Source: Eustoma russellianum
Lineage: Eukaryota > Streptophyta > Magnoliopsida > Gentianales > Gentianaceae
Assembly (NCBI GenBank): GCA_036186865.1
Contig: AP025040.1
Span: 18,606,558 to 18,670,557 of the forward strand
Direction: 5' to 3'
DNA: 64,000 nt
Made by a program: the position numbers and the translations under genes. Each line of letters opens with the position of its first letter. Position 1 is the first letter of the stretch. The notes under the pieces were generated by a model. The model made no database searches. It saw only the letters and a program-made list of their open reading frames with translations, and was not told where the DNA came from. This document shows positions 10,386 to 22,058 of the stretch, piece by piece.

Positions 10386-12390
10386 AGGGCTAACACAGGA
10401 GCAATATGCCTAGCTTATTAGTTTGTTGCAGGAGAGACTAGAAAAGAGCAACAAGCCAGTTCATGAGATCAACACTAGTAATGACGCACCTCATGCCATA
10501 ATGTTAGCTCAGAAAGCTAATATGGAAGGTAATGTGTCAAGTAATCTATATGTTCAAAACTTAAACACTTGGATTTTGGACTCTGGAGCTAATGATCATG
10601 TTTGCCCCTTTCTTGAGCTGTTTGATTCCTTTTATCCAGTTACATCCCTCTCTGTTAGACTACCAGATAAGAGCTATGCTTCTATAGTTCATATTAGGAC
10701 AGTCAATGTGAATCCACAACTGGTACTTGTGAATGTCTTTCATGTGCCTAGCTTTGCCTTTAATCTAATGTCTCTCAATCAATTGACCAAATGTAACTTC
10801 ATTGCCATCACATTTTGGTCTAATACATGCTTCATACAGGATGTACCGACCAGACAGATGATTGGTGCAGATGAGGTGAATCTTGATCTGTATCATTTTC
10901 ATGGTCTTTGCAAGCCTTCATCATCAACATCTTCTCTTGTCTCTTCTATTACAGCACTTGGTCCAGTCACCAGAACAACAGATTAAATGTTGTGGCACTC
11001 AAGATTGGTATACATGTCATCATCAAGAATAAGGCTAGTAAAGAAGTTAAAACCCTTAGTAGTTGTACCAGATGATAATGTAGCTAGTTTGCCCCCTTGC
11101 TAAACAAAAACGAGCACCCTTTCCCATTTCATCTTCTGTCACCTATTCTCCTTTCTCACTTGTACATATGGATATATGGGGGCCTTACAAGTACTCCACA
11201 ATGTATAACCAGAGATATTTTCTAGCCATTGTGAATGATTACTCTAGATTTTGTTGGCTTTACTTACTAAAATCAAAATCAGAAGCTAGGCATGTAATGC
11301 AAAGCTTTTATGAATTTGTTTCTGTACAGTTGATGCTAAGATAAGAATCATCAGAACTGATAATGGACAAGATTTTAACATGTTCTTATTTTATTTCACT
11401 CATAGTATTGTGCATCAAACAAGTTGTGTGAACACTCCTCAACAAAATGGCCTGGTAGGGAGAAAACATCAGCACCTTTTGTCATTAGCAAGAGCCCTCA
11501 AGTTCCAGTCCAATCTTCCTTCTTCATACTGGAGGTTTTGTGTCCAGCATTCAGCATATCTTATCAATATTACTTCAACTCCAAACCTTAACAATTCAAC
11601 TCTTCATCAATTCCTTCACAAATCAATACCTTGTTACAACAACCTTATAGTTTTTAGGTGTCTGGCATTTGGGAGTAACACTCAGGGACATGTTGAAATG
11701 TTTGGTCCCAGGGCAAGAAAGAGTGTGTTCTTAGGATTGCTATACTGCTAAGGGTTATATTCTTCAGGACCTTGAAACTAAGGATGTCTATGTGTCCAGA
11801 GATGTTGTGTTTCATGAACAGGTGTTTCCTTTTGCTTCTGGTGACACGGTGTCTTCTTCTCCTCCTCCTAGTACTGATACATCTATTCCCATCTTGCCAA
11901 CTCCTATTTGTGATGTCTCAGTACATCCTTACTCTTATCCTACCTTTGCTTCATCCAGTCTTTTACCTTCTGAAGAATATGCAATTCCAAGCACACCCTT
12001 AAATACATCCTCATCTTCTTCTTCATCTTCTTCCTCTTCTTCAAAACTTCAACTCTCACCTTCTTCTTCAACGTCCAGCCCATCTTCTCCAGTTTCTATT
12101 TCTCCCTTGGCATCTAATCTTCCTCCTTATGAGCTGGCCATTGATTTACCTATCCCATCTGCTTCATCACAACTTGAGCACTCAGTTCCAAACAGATCCA
12201 AATGTACTAAAATTGTGTCAGCCTACTTACAAGATTATTACTGTAATGAAGTTCAGACTTCTCCATATTCCTTGCATCATTATCTGTCTTATGATCATTT
12301 AACTCCAGAGTACAAATCTTATGCTATAAGTACTATTGCACATAGAGAGCCTAACAGTTATGCAGAAGCATCTTTGTTTCCTGAATGGTA
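10386..12390 (+). pseudogene. pol: CoA protease and integrase, broken
   Basis: Protease: NTWILDSGANDHVCPF at about 10,564-10,611 (catalytic DSG). Integrase: HMDIWGPYKYSTMYNQRYF (first D) near 11,166, TDNGQ (second D) near 11,359 after a frameshift, then NTPQQNGLVGRKHQ. The last motif normally has E where this copy has G, so the third catalytic acid is lost. A TAA at 11,749 ends that frame. A serine-rich, microsatellite-like linker (TCT/TCC run, about 12,007-12,050) follows, then the usual linker before RT (LQDYYCNEV, YAISTIAHREPNSYAEA). Confidence 0.87.
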
Positions 12391-13880
12391 GGAGGCTATG
12401 AGTTGTGAAGTTGCAGCTTTAGATGCCAACCAGACGTGGAGATTTTGGTTCCTTTACCCTTACGCAAGACACCTATTGGATGTAGGTGGGTGTACAAGGT
12501 TAATCTAAAGCCTGATGGACAGGTAGAGAGGTACAAGGCTAAGCTAGTGGAAAAGGGGTACACTTAGCAGTATGGAGTTGATTATCAGGAGACTTTCTCC
12601 CCTGTGACCAAGATGACCACAGTCAGGTTGATATTGGCATTAGCAGCATAGCATCATTGGCACATCAATCAACTTGACATCAACAAAGCCTTCCTTCATG
12701 GAGACCTTCATGAGGATATTTACATAACACCACCTCCTGGAGTTGTTTTGCCTAAACCTGGCCTGATATGTAAACTTCAAAAATAATTGTGTGGGCTCAA
12801 GAAAGCTAGCAGAGAGTGGAATGCCACATTGACTAAATTCTTGCTTGCTCATCACTTCCAGTAGTTCAAGTCTGATTACACCTTGTTCTTCAAATTTGTT
12901 GGTCATTCACTTCTATGTTTGTTGTTATATGTTGATGATATCATTGTCACTTGTGACAATGAGGGGGTGATTGCAGATATAAGGTGTCTTTACATGATGA
13001 ATTCAGAATCAAAGACTTGGGCAGGCTTAAATATTTTTTTGGAATTGAAGTAGCTCAAGCAGAAAGAGGGATACACATTAATCAAGGGAAATACACTATT
13101 GAGTTGCTTAAGCAGACGGGTTTTTTGGATGCTAAACCATCAAAGAGTCCTATAGAGAGTCATATGAACTTAGTGAAGAATGATTCAGCTTTACTTCCAG
13201 ACGTGTCACAGTATAGGAAGCTAGTGGGAAAGTTAATTTACCTTACTATAACTAGGCTAGACATATCTTTTGATGTTCAACGGCTAAGTCAGTTCTTAGA
13301 TTGTCCCACCGAGAATCATTTAAAAGCACCTCATAGGGTACTGAGGTATGTAAAAGGGACTGTTGGGAAAGGCCTGTTGTTTCCTAAGGGTGGAGATCTT
13401 AGTCTTAAGGCCTTTGTTGATGCAGATTGGGGAGGTTGCAGTGACACCAAAAGATCAGTTACAGGTTGTGATGTGTTTCTTTGGGATGCATTGGTCTTGG
13501 AAGGCCAAGAAAGGGACCATGATTTCTAGATCCTCAGCTGAAGCTGAATATAGAGCTATGAAAATGGTGACTTGTGAGATAGTGTGGTTGTTGGCCTTGT
13601 TGAAAGAACTAAAGGTGAAAGATCAGACTCCCGTAGAGGCATTCTGTGATGTAAAAGTGCCATATATATAGCTGAAAATCTAGTTTTTCATGAGCGTACT
13701 AAGCACATAGAGATTGATTGCCATGTTTTTAGAGATAGGGTGCAAGAAGGGGTGTTGAAATTGATGCCCATTAGAACAGAGTTACAGGTGGCTGATGTGT
13801 TCACTAAGGCTCTTGACATCAGAAAGTTTGATCAGATGGTGTCTACTCTTGGACTGCATAATATTTACATCAAGCCAAGC
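12391..13880 (+). pseudogene. pol: CoA reverse transcriptase and RNase H, broken
   Basis: The RT motifs are recognisable across stops: CRWVYKVNLKPDGQVERYKA, GVDYQETFSPVTKMTTVRL, QLDINKAFLHGDLHEDIYI and the catalytic YVDDIIV near 12,930. Frameshifts occur near 12,985 and 13,480. RNase H includes FVDADWGGCSDTKRSVTG, SSAEAEYRAMKMVTCEIVWL and, after another shift, the C-terminal RTKHIEIDCHVFRDRVQEGV region ending just before the polypurine tract. It is the same family as CoC and CoD. Confidence 0.88.
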
Positions 13881-13891
13881 TTGAAAGGGGG
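13881..13891 (+). other. CoA polypurine tract
   Basis: TTGAAAGGGGG ends directly at the 3' LTR start TGTTGGAG. Related CoC has TTGAAGGAGGG at the same place. Confidence 0.8.
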
Positions 13892-14428
13892 TGTTGGAGA
13901 TAAATAAATGCATAGTGGTGAGCATGATGGTACAGCTGAAGGTGGTTGAAGCATTGGCCATGATCCGTGTCAAATTGATTGGATGAATGTTGGACCATTG
14001 CATAAATCAACGATTGAGATACTTATGAGTTGTGTTTGTTGGTTGGATGAGAAGATACAATTGGGCACGTGGTGCCAACGAGGAATAATCAAGAAGGTGT
14101 TGTACGGGTGCGCAAGCAGCAAGAGGAAGAAGAAGTAGTTAGGCGGGTAAATGGTTTAAACGAGTGAAATGACGATTGTACACTTTTAAGTCATGTTTTG
14201 ATTTCAGTTGGTAGAAGGATATTCTTGTAATTTTTAGTGTTTTTCCTTCTTCTACATAAGACGAGGCTGTCGTAGGTGTAAAACTAATTCTGCTAAATCG
14301 ATTCTTCCAGATTGCTAATGCCATATAGCAGTTTTCTTCATTCTATCCTTTTCTCTCATTTCTCATTTGATGTAGCTTGTTAATTCGTCTTGTTAATTGT
14401 TGATTTGATTGTGGATTAAGAATTTTCA
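13892..14428 (+). repeat. CoA 3' LTR (537 bp)
   Basis: It begins TGTTGGAG after the polypurine tract and ends TTTTCA. Its last ~384 bp align to 8853-9229 with clearly more divergence than the CoD or CoG LTR pairs show, so CoA is an older insertion. Confidence 0.93.
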
Positions 14429-14716
14429 GATACGAAATCTAATGGAATACTATAAAGAAGTAAGAAGTGTGCATTTAGTTTAGAAACTTAATTTCACATT
14501 TGAGAATCGAGTCCGGATCAGTTAGCCATGCCTGTGCAACACCTTTGACCTAGTGGGATTTGAACATGCGAAAATTTTGAACGGGTTCATGAGTCTCTGG
14601 AAACCGATTCCTTACGTTGATTCTATGTTGACTGACCTTTCTACTTCTAAGACTCCTATGTGATTCTGTTGCTCTCTGACTCGCGCATAGTTAAACACAA
14701 AAATACAACCGAAAAA
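14429..14716 (+). repeat. Rep R, distal fragment
   Basis: It matches 30,664-30,968 (same strand), including AGAATCGAGTCCGGATCAGT and GACCTAGTGGGA. At 30,664 the sequence runs through without CoA, so that copy is a paralogous empty site. No coding potential is evident. Confidence 0.85.
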
Positions 14717-16020
14717 TGTAACGCTCTGTCTTGATTCTTAGTACTTGAAACAGTTCACCCATCATATTCTGTAAAGATAAATACAAGGGGTTGAAACCAA
14801 ATCGTATACACGTCATCAAACTGACACAGACTCCTGTCAGCGGAAGTCATAAAATTAAAACCATTAAAATAATCTTCAATCATTAATATATAAATCTTCG
14901 CAATATCCAAAATGCAATACATACATCGTAAAATTTTATATTTTAAATTAACAAATCTCGAGTCCATACAATAAAAGTCCTAACATAACTCCATATATAA
15001 ATATCCTCGTAAATCTTTGAATCAACAATATCCCTATTCGGATTCTTTCTCTATGAACACTAATCCATAATCTGGTTCTCATCAAAACACTAATAAAGTA
15101 TAGTATGAGCGACGAAACATCACACATAAAGTAACGTGTCTGTACCCACTACGGGATCATACACAAGAAAACAAGTCTAAATACATAAGTAAACAGTTTA
15201 GGACAATATCGAGTTTTCTGTTCGTAAATAAATTGCTATATTACCCTTTATAGTCAAACAACCATCAAAGTCAACAAAAATAATCATCCACTCAATTTCC
15301 AATCAGACGCTCTCAAAGTCAAAATCCAATGATGTAAGGTTACCAAAATCGATGAATGCATAGTCCAAAATCAAAATCCATTCCAATGTTCCAAATTCCA
15401 ATTTCTAGATCCGATTCTAAATCAGTGCAAATTCTAATATCCAATTTTGATTCCAAATCGGTACCAAATACAAATTTCTAAATTTTACAAAACCAAGATC
15501 AATGCAATGGCTATAGCACTTTCCTTACATATGACTTATACTGTAAGACCTACGAATTGGTCACCCTAATAGTCAATATGTCCAGGCGCTCTATCGAAAT
15601 AGCCAATGTGCATGGGCGCCAAATTGACAGTCAATAAGTCCGAGCGCTCTATCGAAATAACCAATATGCTTGGACACCCCATTTGTTTGAGTTCAATCCA
15701 GCTTAACGATATATTTCCCTTGTGAGGGTGAATTTCACAAAATACAATGCACGATTTCCAAAACAATTCCAAAATCATTTTTTATATACCAAATTTTTCC
15801 AAAACAGTTTTAAATATTCAATCATCAAATATTTCCAAATATCAAAATATTCCTATCTCCTATGTATATATACATGTATATATATGCCTACGCCCATATA
15901 TGTGCATAAACACGTATATATATACACGTACATCTCTCAACCCAAAATCTATTTCTTAGCTCACAAATTCAAATCTTAACTTAGCACAAAAACTACGGCC
16001 CAAATTTCCTTCTTCCCTAC
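14717..16020 (+). repeat. Gypsy-type LTR fragment, no gene
   Basis: It starts TGTAACGCTCTGTC, like the 54,454 copy (TGTAGCGCTCCGTC). Both share later landmarks: GCGGAAGTCATAAAATTAAA-like text, a 'GAGCGA' block, and TACCCACTACGGGATCATA. These recall LTRs of plant Tekay/Del gypsy elements; that assignment is from memory. It contains a 58-bp repeat (15,571-15,686) and AT-rich TATA/ACGTAT runs (15,860-15,930). No reading frame looks like a protein. Confidence 0.5.
15571..15686 (+). repeat. 58-bp tandem repeat, 2 copies
   Basis: Two units begin AGTCAATA at 15,571 and 15,629 and share GCGCTCTATCGAAATA. They occupy the same part of the LTR-like fragment as the longer minisatellite at 55,122-55,400. 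Confidence 0.75.
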
Positions 16021-16257
16021 TTTTCCTTTTTTTTGTGTGAAATGCAAATTTGTATTTCCGAATATCAAAACATCAAATCGATGTATCAAATACAATAGCC
16101 CTACTTGTAGGTCGTCATGCCGATCTACATGAATTATTCAGTAATGCAGGCGAATTTTAAACAATAGAAGCAGCACCCATGTCTAAAATATGGGGAAAGA
16201 GCTTATACATTATTCTGTACACATGAGTGCGTATTCTATGTACTACATTGATACAAA

Positions 16258-17299
16258 TTATGTGCCTTCAAAAATGTATATATTCCATGTCTGCCATATG
16301 TGGTACATCGTAGCAGCCAAGGCAATTTTTGCTACGTTGGCTCTGAGTGCCTTTCTTTTAAGTTTACGTTAGATCTAGGTTTGTAATCTATGGATACAAC
16401 TAAGTCCCCGTGGAATACCAAGCTAAAGCAAGGCGGATAGCCAAATATGTCTTGTGGTCGAGCAGTAGAAGAAGAGGTGATGAAATGCCCCTTGTCCCGC
16501 TGAGCAGAGCTGACATGTATGATCATCTAGGTAAACAAACATGTCCTTGGTGGAAAGCTTGTTCAGTCTTGTCAGCCACATCGTAAAAGAGTGTTTGGGA
16601 GTCATAGCTGAGTCCCAGACAATCTTGGCCCAATTGACTTTCCTACCTTTCTCCCTGAAGTATTCATATGACAAACAAGGTTTGCGAATGCCATCAACCA
16701 TTCACGAAGTAAGAGTATCTACAGCCGAGCTGCACCAGCCTGAGCTGACCAGCAGCTTTTCTCTGATCTCCAATAATTTTTTCAGGAGGGGAGAGTCAAT
16801 GTTGCGCCCTACCCTTGTCCATAACGAGATGTATAGCTTTATGATTTATCTAATGCACCCAGAGAGTATCCTTCTTGTGATGGAGATCCCATAAGTCCTT
16901 GGCTAACAGCGCTAGATTCTATTCTTTTAACTCAAGTACTCCCAAGCCACCTTCGTCTTTGGCCATACTGACCTAAGACGAGGATACCCAAACCTTTCTG
17001 GCCCAAGCGAAGAATTTTCCCATAAAAAGTGTAAGCAATCCACAAGAGACCTAACTGTTGATAGCAAAGGCAAAGCACTTAACCAAAAACAGTTTATGCC
17101 TTGCAGCACTGATTAGATCAACTGTAGTCTACTAGCATATGAAAGACTAGTCACATTCCATAGCCCCAGCTTGTCCATCAGCTTCTTAACGAAAGGGTCG
17201 TAGTGAGGGCTCTGGAGTTTGTGCCTATCAATGGGTATGCCCAGATACCTGAATGACATAGTTCCAACTGAGAAGTCCGTGCTAACCTGCAGACAGTTA
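16258..17299 (-). pseudogene. LiC ORF2 C-terminus with zinc-binding RVT domain
   Basis: The minus strand encodes a zf-RVT-like stretch: AMTPKHSFTMWLTRLNKL, then CQLCSAGQGAFHHLFFYCS (C-x2-C...H...C). It ends with the tail KRKALRANVAKIALAATMYH and a stop at 16,258-16,260. The same zinc-binding region occurs in LiA before its RNase H. Confidence 0.8.
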
Positions 17300-18689
17300 G
17301 CATCTTGACCAATGTCTGCATGGAAGAGCTAGGACTTAGCCAGGTTGGCCCTGAGACCTGAGCAATCACCAAAGGTAATCAATACCTTCATGAGTTTTTG
17401 TACTGAGTAATATCACTTTGGGAGAAGAGAATGAGGTCATCCGCAAAGCTAAGGTGAGTGATATACTGTTTCGCACAACCAATATGAAAGTGGAATTTTT
17501 TTATCTTGATGCAGCTGTCAGAGGAGCCTTGAGAGGTACTCCATGCTAAGCACAAATAGGAATGGAGAGATAGGGTCCCCTGTCTCAGCCCACGTTTGCC
17601 TTGAAAGTGTCCATAAGGCCTGCCATTTAGAGTGATAGAGTACGAGGTGGAGGTGACGCACTCCATGATCCATCCAGTAAATACAGCAGGGAAACCAAGT
17701 CTAATAAGCATGTCCTTAAGAAAAGACCAGTTGATGGAGTCAAACGCTTTCCTGAGGTCAAACTTTAGCATGCACTTAGGAGTAGTTCTCTTTTTCCTGT
17801 ACTCCCTGAATAATTCTTGCACCAAGAATATATTTTCCATCATAGATTTGCCTTTGAGGAAGCTAGCCTAGGCTAAAGAAGCCATGACAGTTGTCATTCT
17901 GGAAGCAAGGATCTTGGATATAATCTTGCATATAACATTGTAGCAGGTGATATGCCTGTAATCTTCAACTCTGTTGACATGAGCAGACTTGGGTACAAGA
18001 GCAATTGTGGCATGATTGAGCTGCTTAAGCAACACCCTATTCCTGAAGAACTCCTAGGCCGCAGCAACAAGGTCTGCCCCAACTATCTCTCAGGCACTGA
18101 TAAAGAACTGAGAAGAGTAACCATCAGCACCAGGAGCTCTGTCTTTACCAATAGAGCACAGAGCTGCTATGATCTCAGCCTCCGAGATAGGAACAATAAG
18201 AGAGTCAGTCTGCTGAGTTGAGAGCAAGGGGCCGTTATTCAAAACTTGTGAACTGATGGCCTGCACAGGCAGAGCTGAACCGAGCAGGTCAGTGGGGAAC
18301 TGACAAAACGCTGCACTGCTAACTTAATAGACGATGACATAGTACCATCAGCTAGCTGAACTCCCATGCTACTGCCCTTCAACTGTTCCCTTTAATTATA
18401 GAGTGAAAGAATTTTGTATTCTTATCACTCGAAATTAAAAATTACCTTTGGCTAGCTGTGGAAAGTATTTCCTTTCTGCCTCCAAAAGGTTGAATGCAAG
18501 GTGCCTTTGTTTCTGCAACTTTTCCTTCCATCCAGTGGTGCCCCAGTTGTCGTCTGAGAATTCCTGCATGATCTTAGCTCTTCCTCAGCCTGGTCAGCTA
18601 GGTTAGAGATATGCGAGGAGGATTTCCTATTCAAGTCCCTCAGGGGGCCTTTCAGGGATTTGAGCTTCTTGTAGATTTGGAACATTGCT
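17300..18689 (-). pseudogene. LiC ORF2 reverse transcriptase
   Basis: Visible RT motifs on the minus strand are KCMLKFDLRKAFDSINWSFL, GRPYGHFQGKRGLRQGTLS and the catalytic THLSFADDLILFSQ near 17,440. The region upstream (18,240-18,000) holds the GADGYSSQFF-like and TLVPKSAHVN-like blocks in decayed form. Stops and frameshifts are numerous. Confidence 0.85.
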
Positions 18690-19485
18690 GAACCACAGAC
18701 TCTTTGTCTTCAGTGCAAATTGACCAGAGGAAGGAAGTCCTTGTGGTCGGTCCACATGTTGAAGAACTTGAAAGAGCTTTTGTTTACTAGCCTGAATTGA
18801 TCTAGGCCTAGCACTCTAGGAGAATGATCAGAGAGGCAACCTGAAGGAAAGAAATATACCTTTACCATGGGATACGTCTCCAGGAAGGAAGCATTTTCCA
18901 TAGCTCTGTCAAGTCTAGATTTGATAGAGCCATCATCCCAAGTATGGAAGTAGCCTAAGGAGGTGATCTGCATCAGTCCACTCTGGAGGAAGCAGTTGAG
19001 TTGATCCTACAGCTCAAAGTTACTAGGCGACCTACCGCCTGTTCTTTCCACTTCACCAAGGATGCAATTGAAATTACCCAGGACTATCCAAGGATTATTC
19101 AGTGCTTGGCTATTGTTGGAAGGAGAGCTCCACAACAGATGCCTATCTACAATCCTGTTGTAATAGACAAATGTGGCTGACAAGCTCAGCCCAGTCTCCT
19201 TAAATAAAATCATGCAGTGTATGGCATGGGGGTCAGCAGAGATGACCTGAACAATAGTGGAGGATGGATTCCGTCCTAACAAAATTTGCTTACTCGAATG
19301 GGAGTCAAAATTATTTACAAACTCCCAGCTTGCAAGCTTTTGGCGCAAGAACAGATAGATGTTGTCATTTAACATTGTTTCTAGTGATCTGAGGACGTCT
19401 ATTTGTGCTTTTTAACAAAATTATAGACTCTATTGTGCTTTAAGGGCTTGGTGCATCCCCTAACATTCCAAAAACTAATAATCAT
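18690..19485 (-). pseudogene. LiC ORF2 endonuclease (EEP/AP type)
   Basis: It starts at ATG 19,485 with MIISFWNVRGCTKPLKHN, the usual 'WNvRGl' opening of LINE endonucleases. Later motifs are WIVLGNFNCIL (family GDFN; here the Asp reads Gly, a possible loss) and GSIKSRLDRAM followed by LSDHSPRVL (catalytic D-H pair). Several stops break it. It would nick target DNA to prime reverse transcription. Confidence 0.82.
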
Positions 19486-19559
19486 AGAGGTTAGGCATTT
19501 GAGTGTACCTTGAGCTTACCATGAGGTTTGAGTTTATTCCTTAAGGCAAAGGCCTTTGA

Positions 19560-20447
19560 TTTGGAGACCACCTCAGTGAAGCCATCCTAGGGCAAGGAGT
19601 TGATTCTTTTGACATGGTGCTCCAGGTAGACATTAGATTGAGCGTTCTAACCTGGCTCGGCCAGGCTGACCTCAGACAGAGTAGAGGTGCCCTCCATTAT
19701 CTGTACAAAACCTGGCTGAGGTATGTCAATGACAATTTCAGGGTGGCCGCTTTGAGTAGGGGCTGGGGTGGGAGGTTGGGCCGAGGTGGTGGATGGCCAA
19801 GCTGGGATGGGGGTTGCCTGATGTGAGTTAGAGGGGGGATACTGAGCTGGCAAGAGGTTGAGCTGAGCTGGTGGAAGGCGGGCTGTTTCTGGCTGGCTTT
19901 TTGGGATGCTACATCTCTCTGTTGCTGAGCTGAGCTGGGCTATTGAAGGCAAGATGAGCTAGGCCTAGGTCTACTGGGTTTTCTGATGGGGGGATAGAGG
20001 GAACAAGTGTTAAGTGGGGCGGTTGAGAAGAACTGGGTTGTGCCAAGATGACCAAGACTGTATTGAGGTTGGCAGATGCAGGGTTCATCGAAGCTTGGTG
20101 GGTAGCCATTTTGTGGGAGGCTGCGCTGTGGCCGAGCTGCATGCAGTCTCTGAAAAACATTGGCAGCCTTTTATACTCTTCCTTCTGAACAATTGCAGTG
20201 AGTTGGACATCATATAGCGGCGTGAAGAGCTGAGAACAAATACTACAGAGAACCTGGTCCACCAGAGCATGACTGGTAGGTTGGGAAATTTCAACCAAAC
20301 TAGGACATGTGCAATTTCAGTTGCCCCAAAGGTTAAGAATCTTAGCATTTCCTCCACTAGCCCGCGCAGCCCGCGGCCCTGCCTGTAGCCCTGCCAGCCT
20401 ATTCTTTCCTCAGTCTGCGTCCTTGCCAATCGTGCTTCCCTCGTCAA
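19560..20447 (-). pseudogene. LiC ORF1 (RNA-binding, DUF4283/zinc-knuckle type), broken
   Basis: VLVWLKFPNLPVMLWW resembles the DUF4283 motif 'vWVRlpnLPl.lW' common in plant LINE ORF1 proteins. A degenerate CCHC-like stretch, FFRDCMQLGHSAASHK, follows in a different frame, so there is a frameshift near 20,250. The rest is proline/serine-rich low-complexity sequence. The intact protein would bind LINE RNA. Confidence 0.6.
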
Positions 20448-20850
20448 GTGGCCCTACCGTCTTCCCTATCCCTCTTATGTTTATCAACCCACTTTTTCCC
20501 AATCCACTACCCAACTCACCACTCCCCCCTCACTCTTGATGCCCCTCACTGTGCCCCCCGCCAAAACCCATTCCCCCACCCCACTCCCTTGGCCAGCCCC
20601 TCTCTATCTCTCAAGACCCTAATTCCACTCTCCACCACTTCTTACCCCTCGCCCTCTCTCAAAAACACACACCATCGACATTTTCACACACCAAATACTA
20701 TAAACATCAGGTACAATTCACACCTAACACTCTGCACAAAACACGTGTCTCACGTGCCTCACGTACCACCCACGCATACCCATTATGCCGGCGTGTGTGG
20801 CTTATGCACCAGCACTGGCGCCGCCGCCTTCCACCAGAATTCAGCTTAAA
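20448..20850 (-). other. C-rich stretch, possible LiC 5' region; no clear gene
   Basis: The plus strand is strongly C-rich here (G-rich on the LINE strand). It could be the 5' part of LiC ORF1 or its untranslated leader. No domain is recognisable. Confidence 0.4.
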
Positions 20851-21524
20851 CGATTTCCAATCTTTTTCCGCCCTCAAATTATAAAAAATCCCAATTTAGT
20901 CTACTTTCAAATCTATCCAAAATTGATACAAATTCACATAATTCTTCACACACGTAATCATACATATATATCATAGGTTGCAAATTATATACATATAAAA
21001 ATTATGCATCAACTTATACGTTGATGCATACTCATCAGTACATATATATACAATACAAAAATATGATTTTTTGGCTTTTATTCCGTACAATACAAAATTT
21101 GACATCTATACATATATACATACACACGGCCATATATATATATACCTATCTATGCAATCACAGACATATATGTATGATCCTCACGTTTATACAAAGATAT
21201 ATTTATATAGTTTGCAATTTCATAACGAATACATAAAGGTACGTACATCTACGCATATATACTACACAATATTGATCAATTAGCGTTTGTTGGAATAAAT
21301 TCCCGCTTTTTTCCTTTCTATAGCTCAGCCGAATAACTTATGGTGGGGGGAATATGGCAGCTGCCGATTTCTTAAGGTGTATGTGAGGTAGGGTTAGGGT
21401 AGATTATATATATACATATATGTGTATATGTATATGTATATGTCTGTGTGTGAAAAACCTTTAGATCTAATGGTTGAGTAGTATTTATCCCATTTCAGGG
21501 TCTTGAGTTCAATGCCCCTCCCAA
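20851..21524. other. AT-rich, ACATATA-rich interval; no gene
   Basis: It has repeated CATATATA/TGTATATG runs, a hairpin at 21,003-21,028 and a tRNA-like box pair at 21,460-21,518. It could be part of the Gy2 3' LTR split by LiD, but I cannot show that. Confidence 0.4.
21003..21028. repeat. Hairpin with 10-bp arms
   Basis: ATGCATCAAC and GTTGATGCAT are perfect inverted arms around the 6-bp loop TTATAC. Confidence 0.85.
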
Positions 21525-21900
21525 TTTTTTTATTTTTATAAAACGATAATATATTATTAGATTGCCTCACTTGTGTCGGAGGAAAGTTAGCATATGAAAA
21601 GAAATAATGAAGAAAGCTAATGATCGTCAGCCTCCAATCATATATGATATGCCGCATTAAAACCTTGCCAAGTATAACCACCCTTGTGGAAGCATACATA
21701 TTTATATGATTAGAGCGTTGAGGCAGGAATGATAAACGTATTACATAATAGAAATGGACGAAATGCTGCTGAAGTAATCTACAATGACAATGTTGAACAA
21801 AACTGATCGGCTGTGTTAGGGAGCAAAACACTGCGAAAATCTGCGCTCTCAATCGCCGTCATACCTCACCCAAAACAACATAAACAAGACAGCTAAGTGA
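21525..21900 (-). mobile_element. LiD: LINE 3'-end fragment, minus strand
   Basis: Bases 21,640-21,700 match the LiA 3' region at 40,970-41,030 (CGCATTAAAACCTTGCCAAG and flanks). The left end, GCCTCACTTGTGTCGG, matches the conserved LINE tail CCTCACTTATGGCGG at 40,886 and lies next to T-rich sequence. It is a truncated tail only, with no ORF. Confidence 0.7.
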
Positions 21901-22058
21901 AGGTTCTAGCACATATGTATTAGAAAGAAAATGGAAGCTACACGTACCCATGTCGCCTTAATCATATAATTACATATTCCAATCAAATAGCATAAAGATA
22001 ACCATGATCTATGTTTTAATATTTATATCTTTCTTTTTAATTATAGCCAGGCGTAACA
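21901..22058 (-). repeat. Gy2 3' LTR start
   Basis: It begins TGTTACGCC on the minus strand right after the polypurine tract. It runs left to the LiD fragment, beyond which its continuation is uncertain. Confidence 0.55.

Larger units (their letters stand above)
8853..14428 (+). mobile_element. CoA: Ty1/copia retrotransposon, heavily decayed
   Basis: The order is LTR remnant, primer site, gag, protease, integrase, RT, RNase H, polypurine tract, LTR; integrase before RT is the copia order. Its 5' LTR is missing its first ~153 bp in this window because Gy1 is inserted there (8853 corresponds to about 14,045 in the 3' LTR). The gag is of the plant copia-like N-terminal type shared with CoC and CoD. 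Many stops and frameshifts make it inactive. Its right flank (14,429 onward) is Rep R, so it is inserted in that repeat. Confidence 0.94.
16027..20447 (-). mobile_element. LiC: L1-type LINE, minus strand, decayed
   Basis: Read on the minus strand, it has an ORF1 relic (20,447 to about 19,560), then ORF2 with endonuclease, RT and zinc-binding C-terminus ending at 16,258. Unlike LiA, ORF2 ends in a short KRKALRANVAKIALAATMYH-type tail with no RNase H domain. A T run at 16,027-16,034 (an A tail on the minus strand) may mark the 3' end. Ends are approximate and I found no target duplication. Confidence 0.8.

Noticed and set aside
14429..14716. Part of CoA beyond its LTR
   Set aside because: The same sequence occurs at 30,664 without CoA, so it is flanking Rep R.
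20448..20850. A proline-rich protein in the C-rich stretch
   Set aside because: No conserved motif; composition alone explains the open frames.
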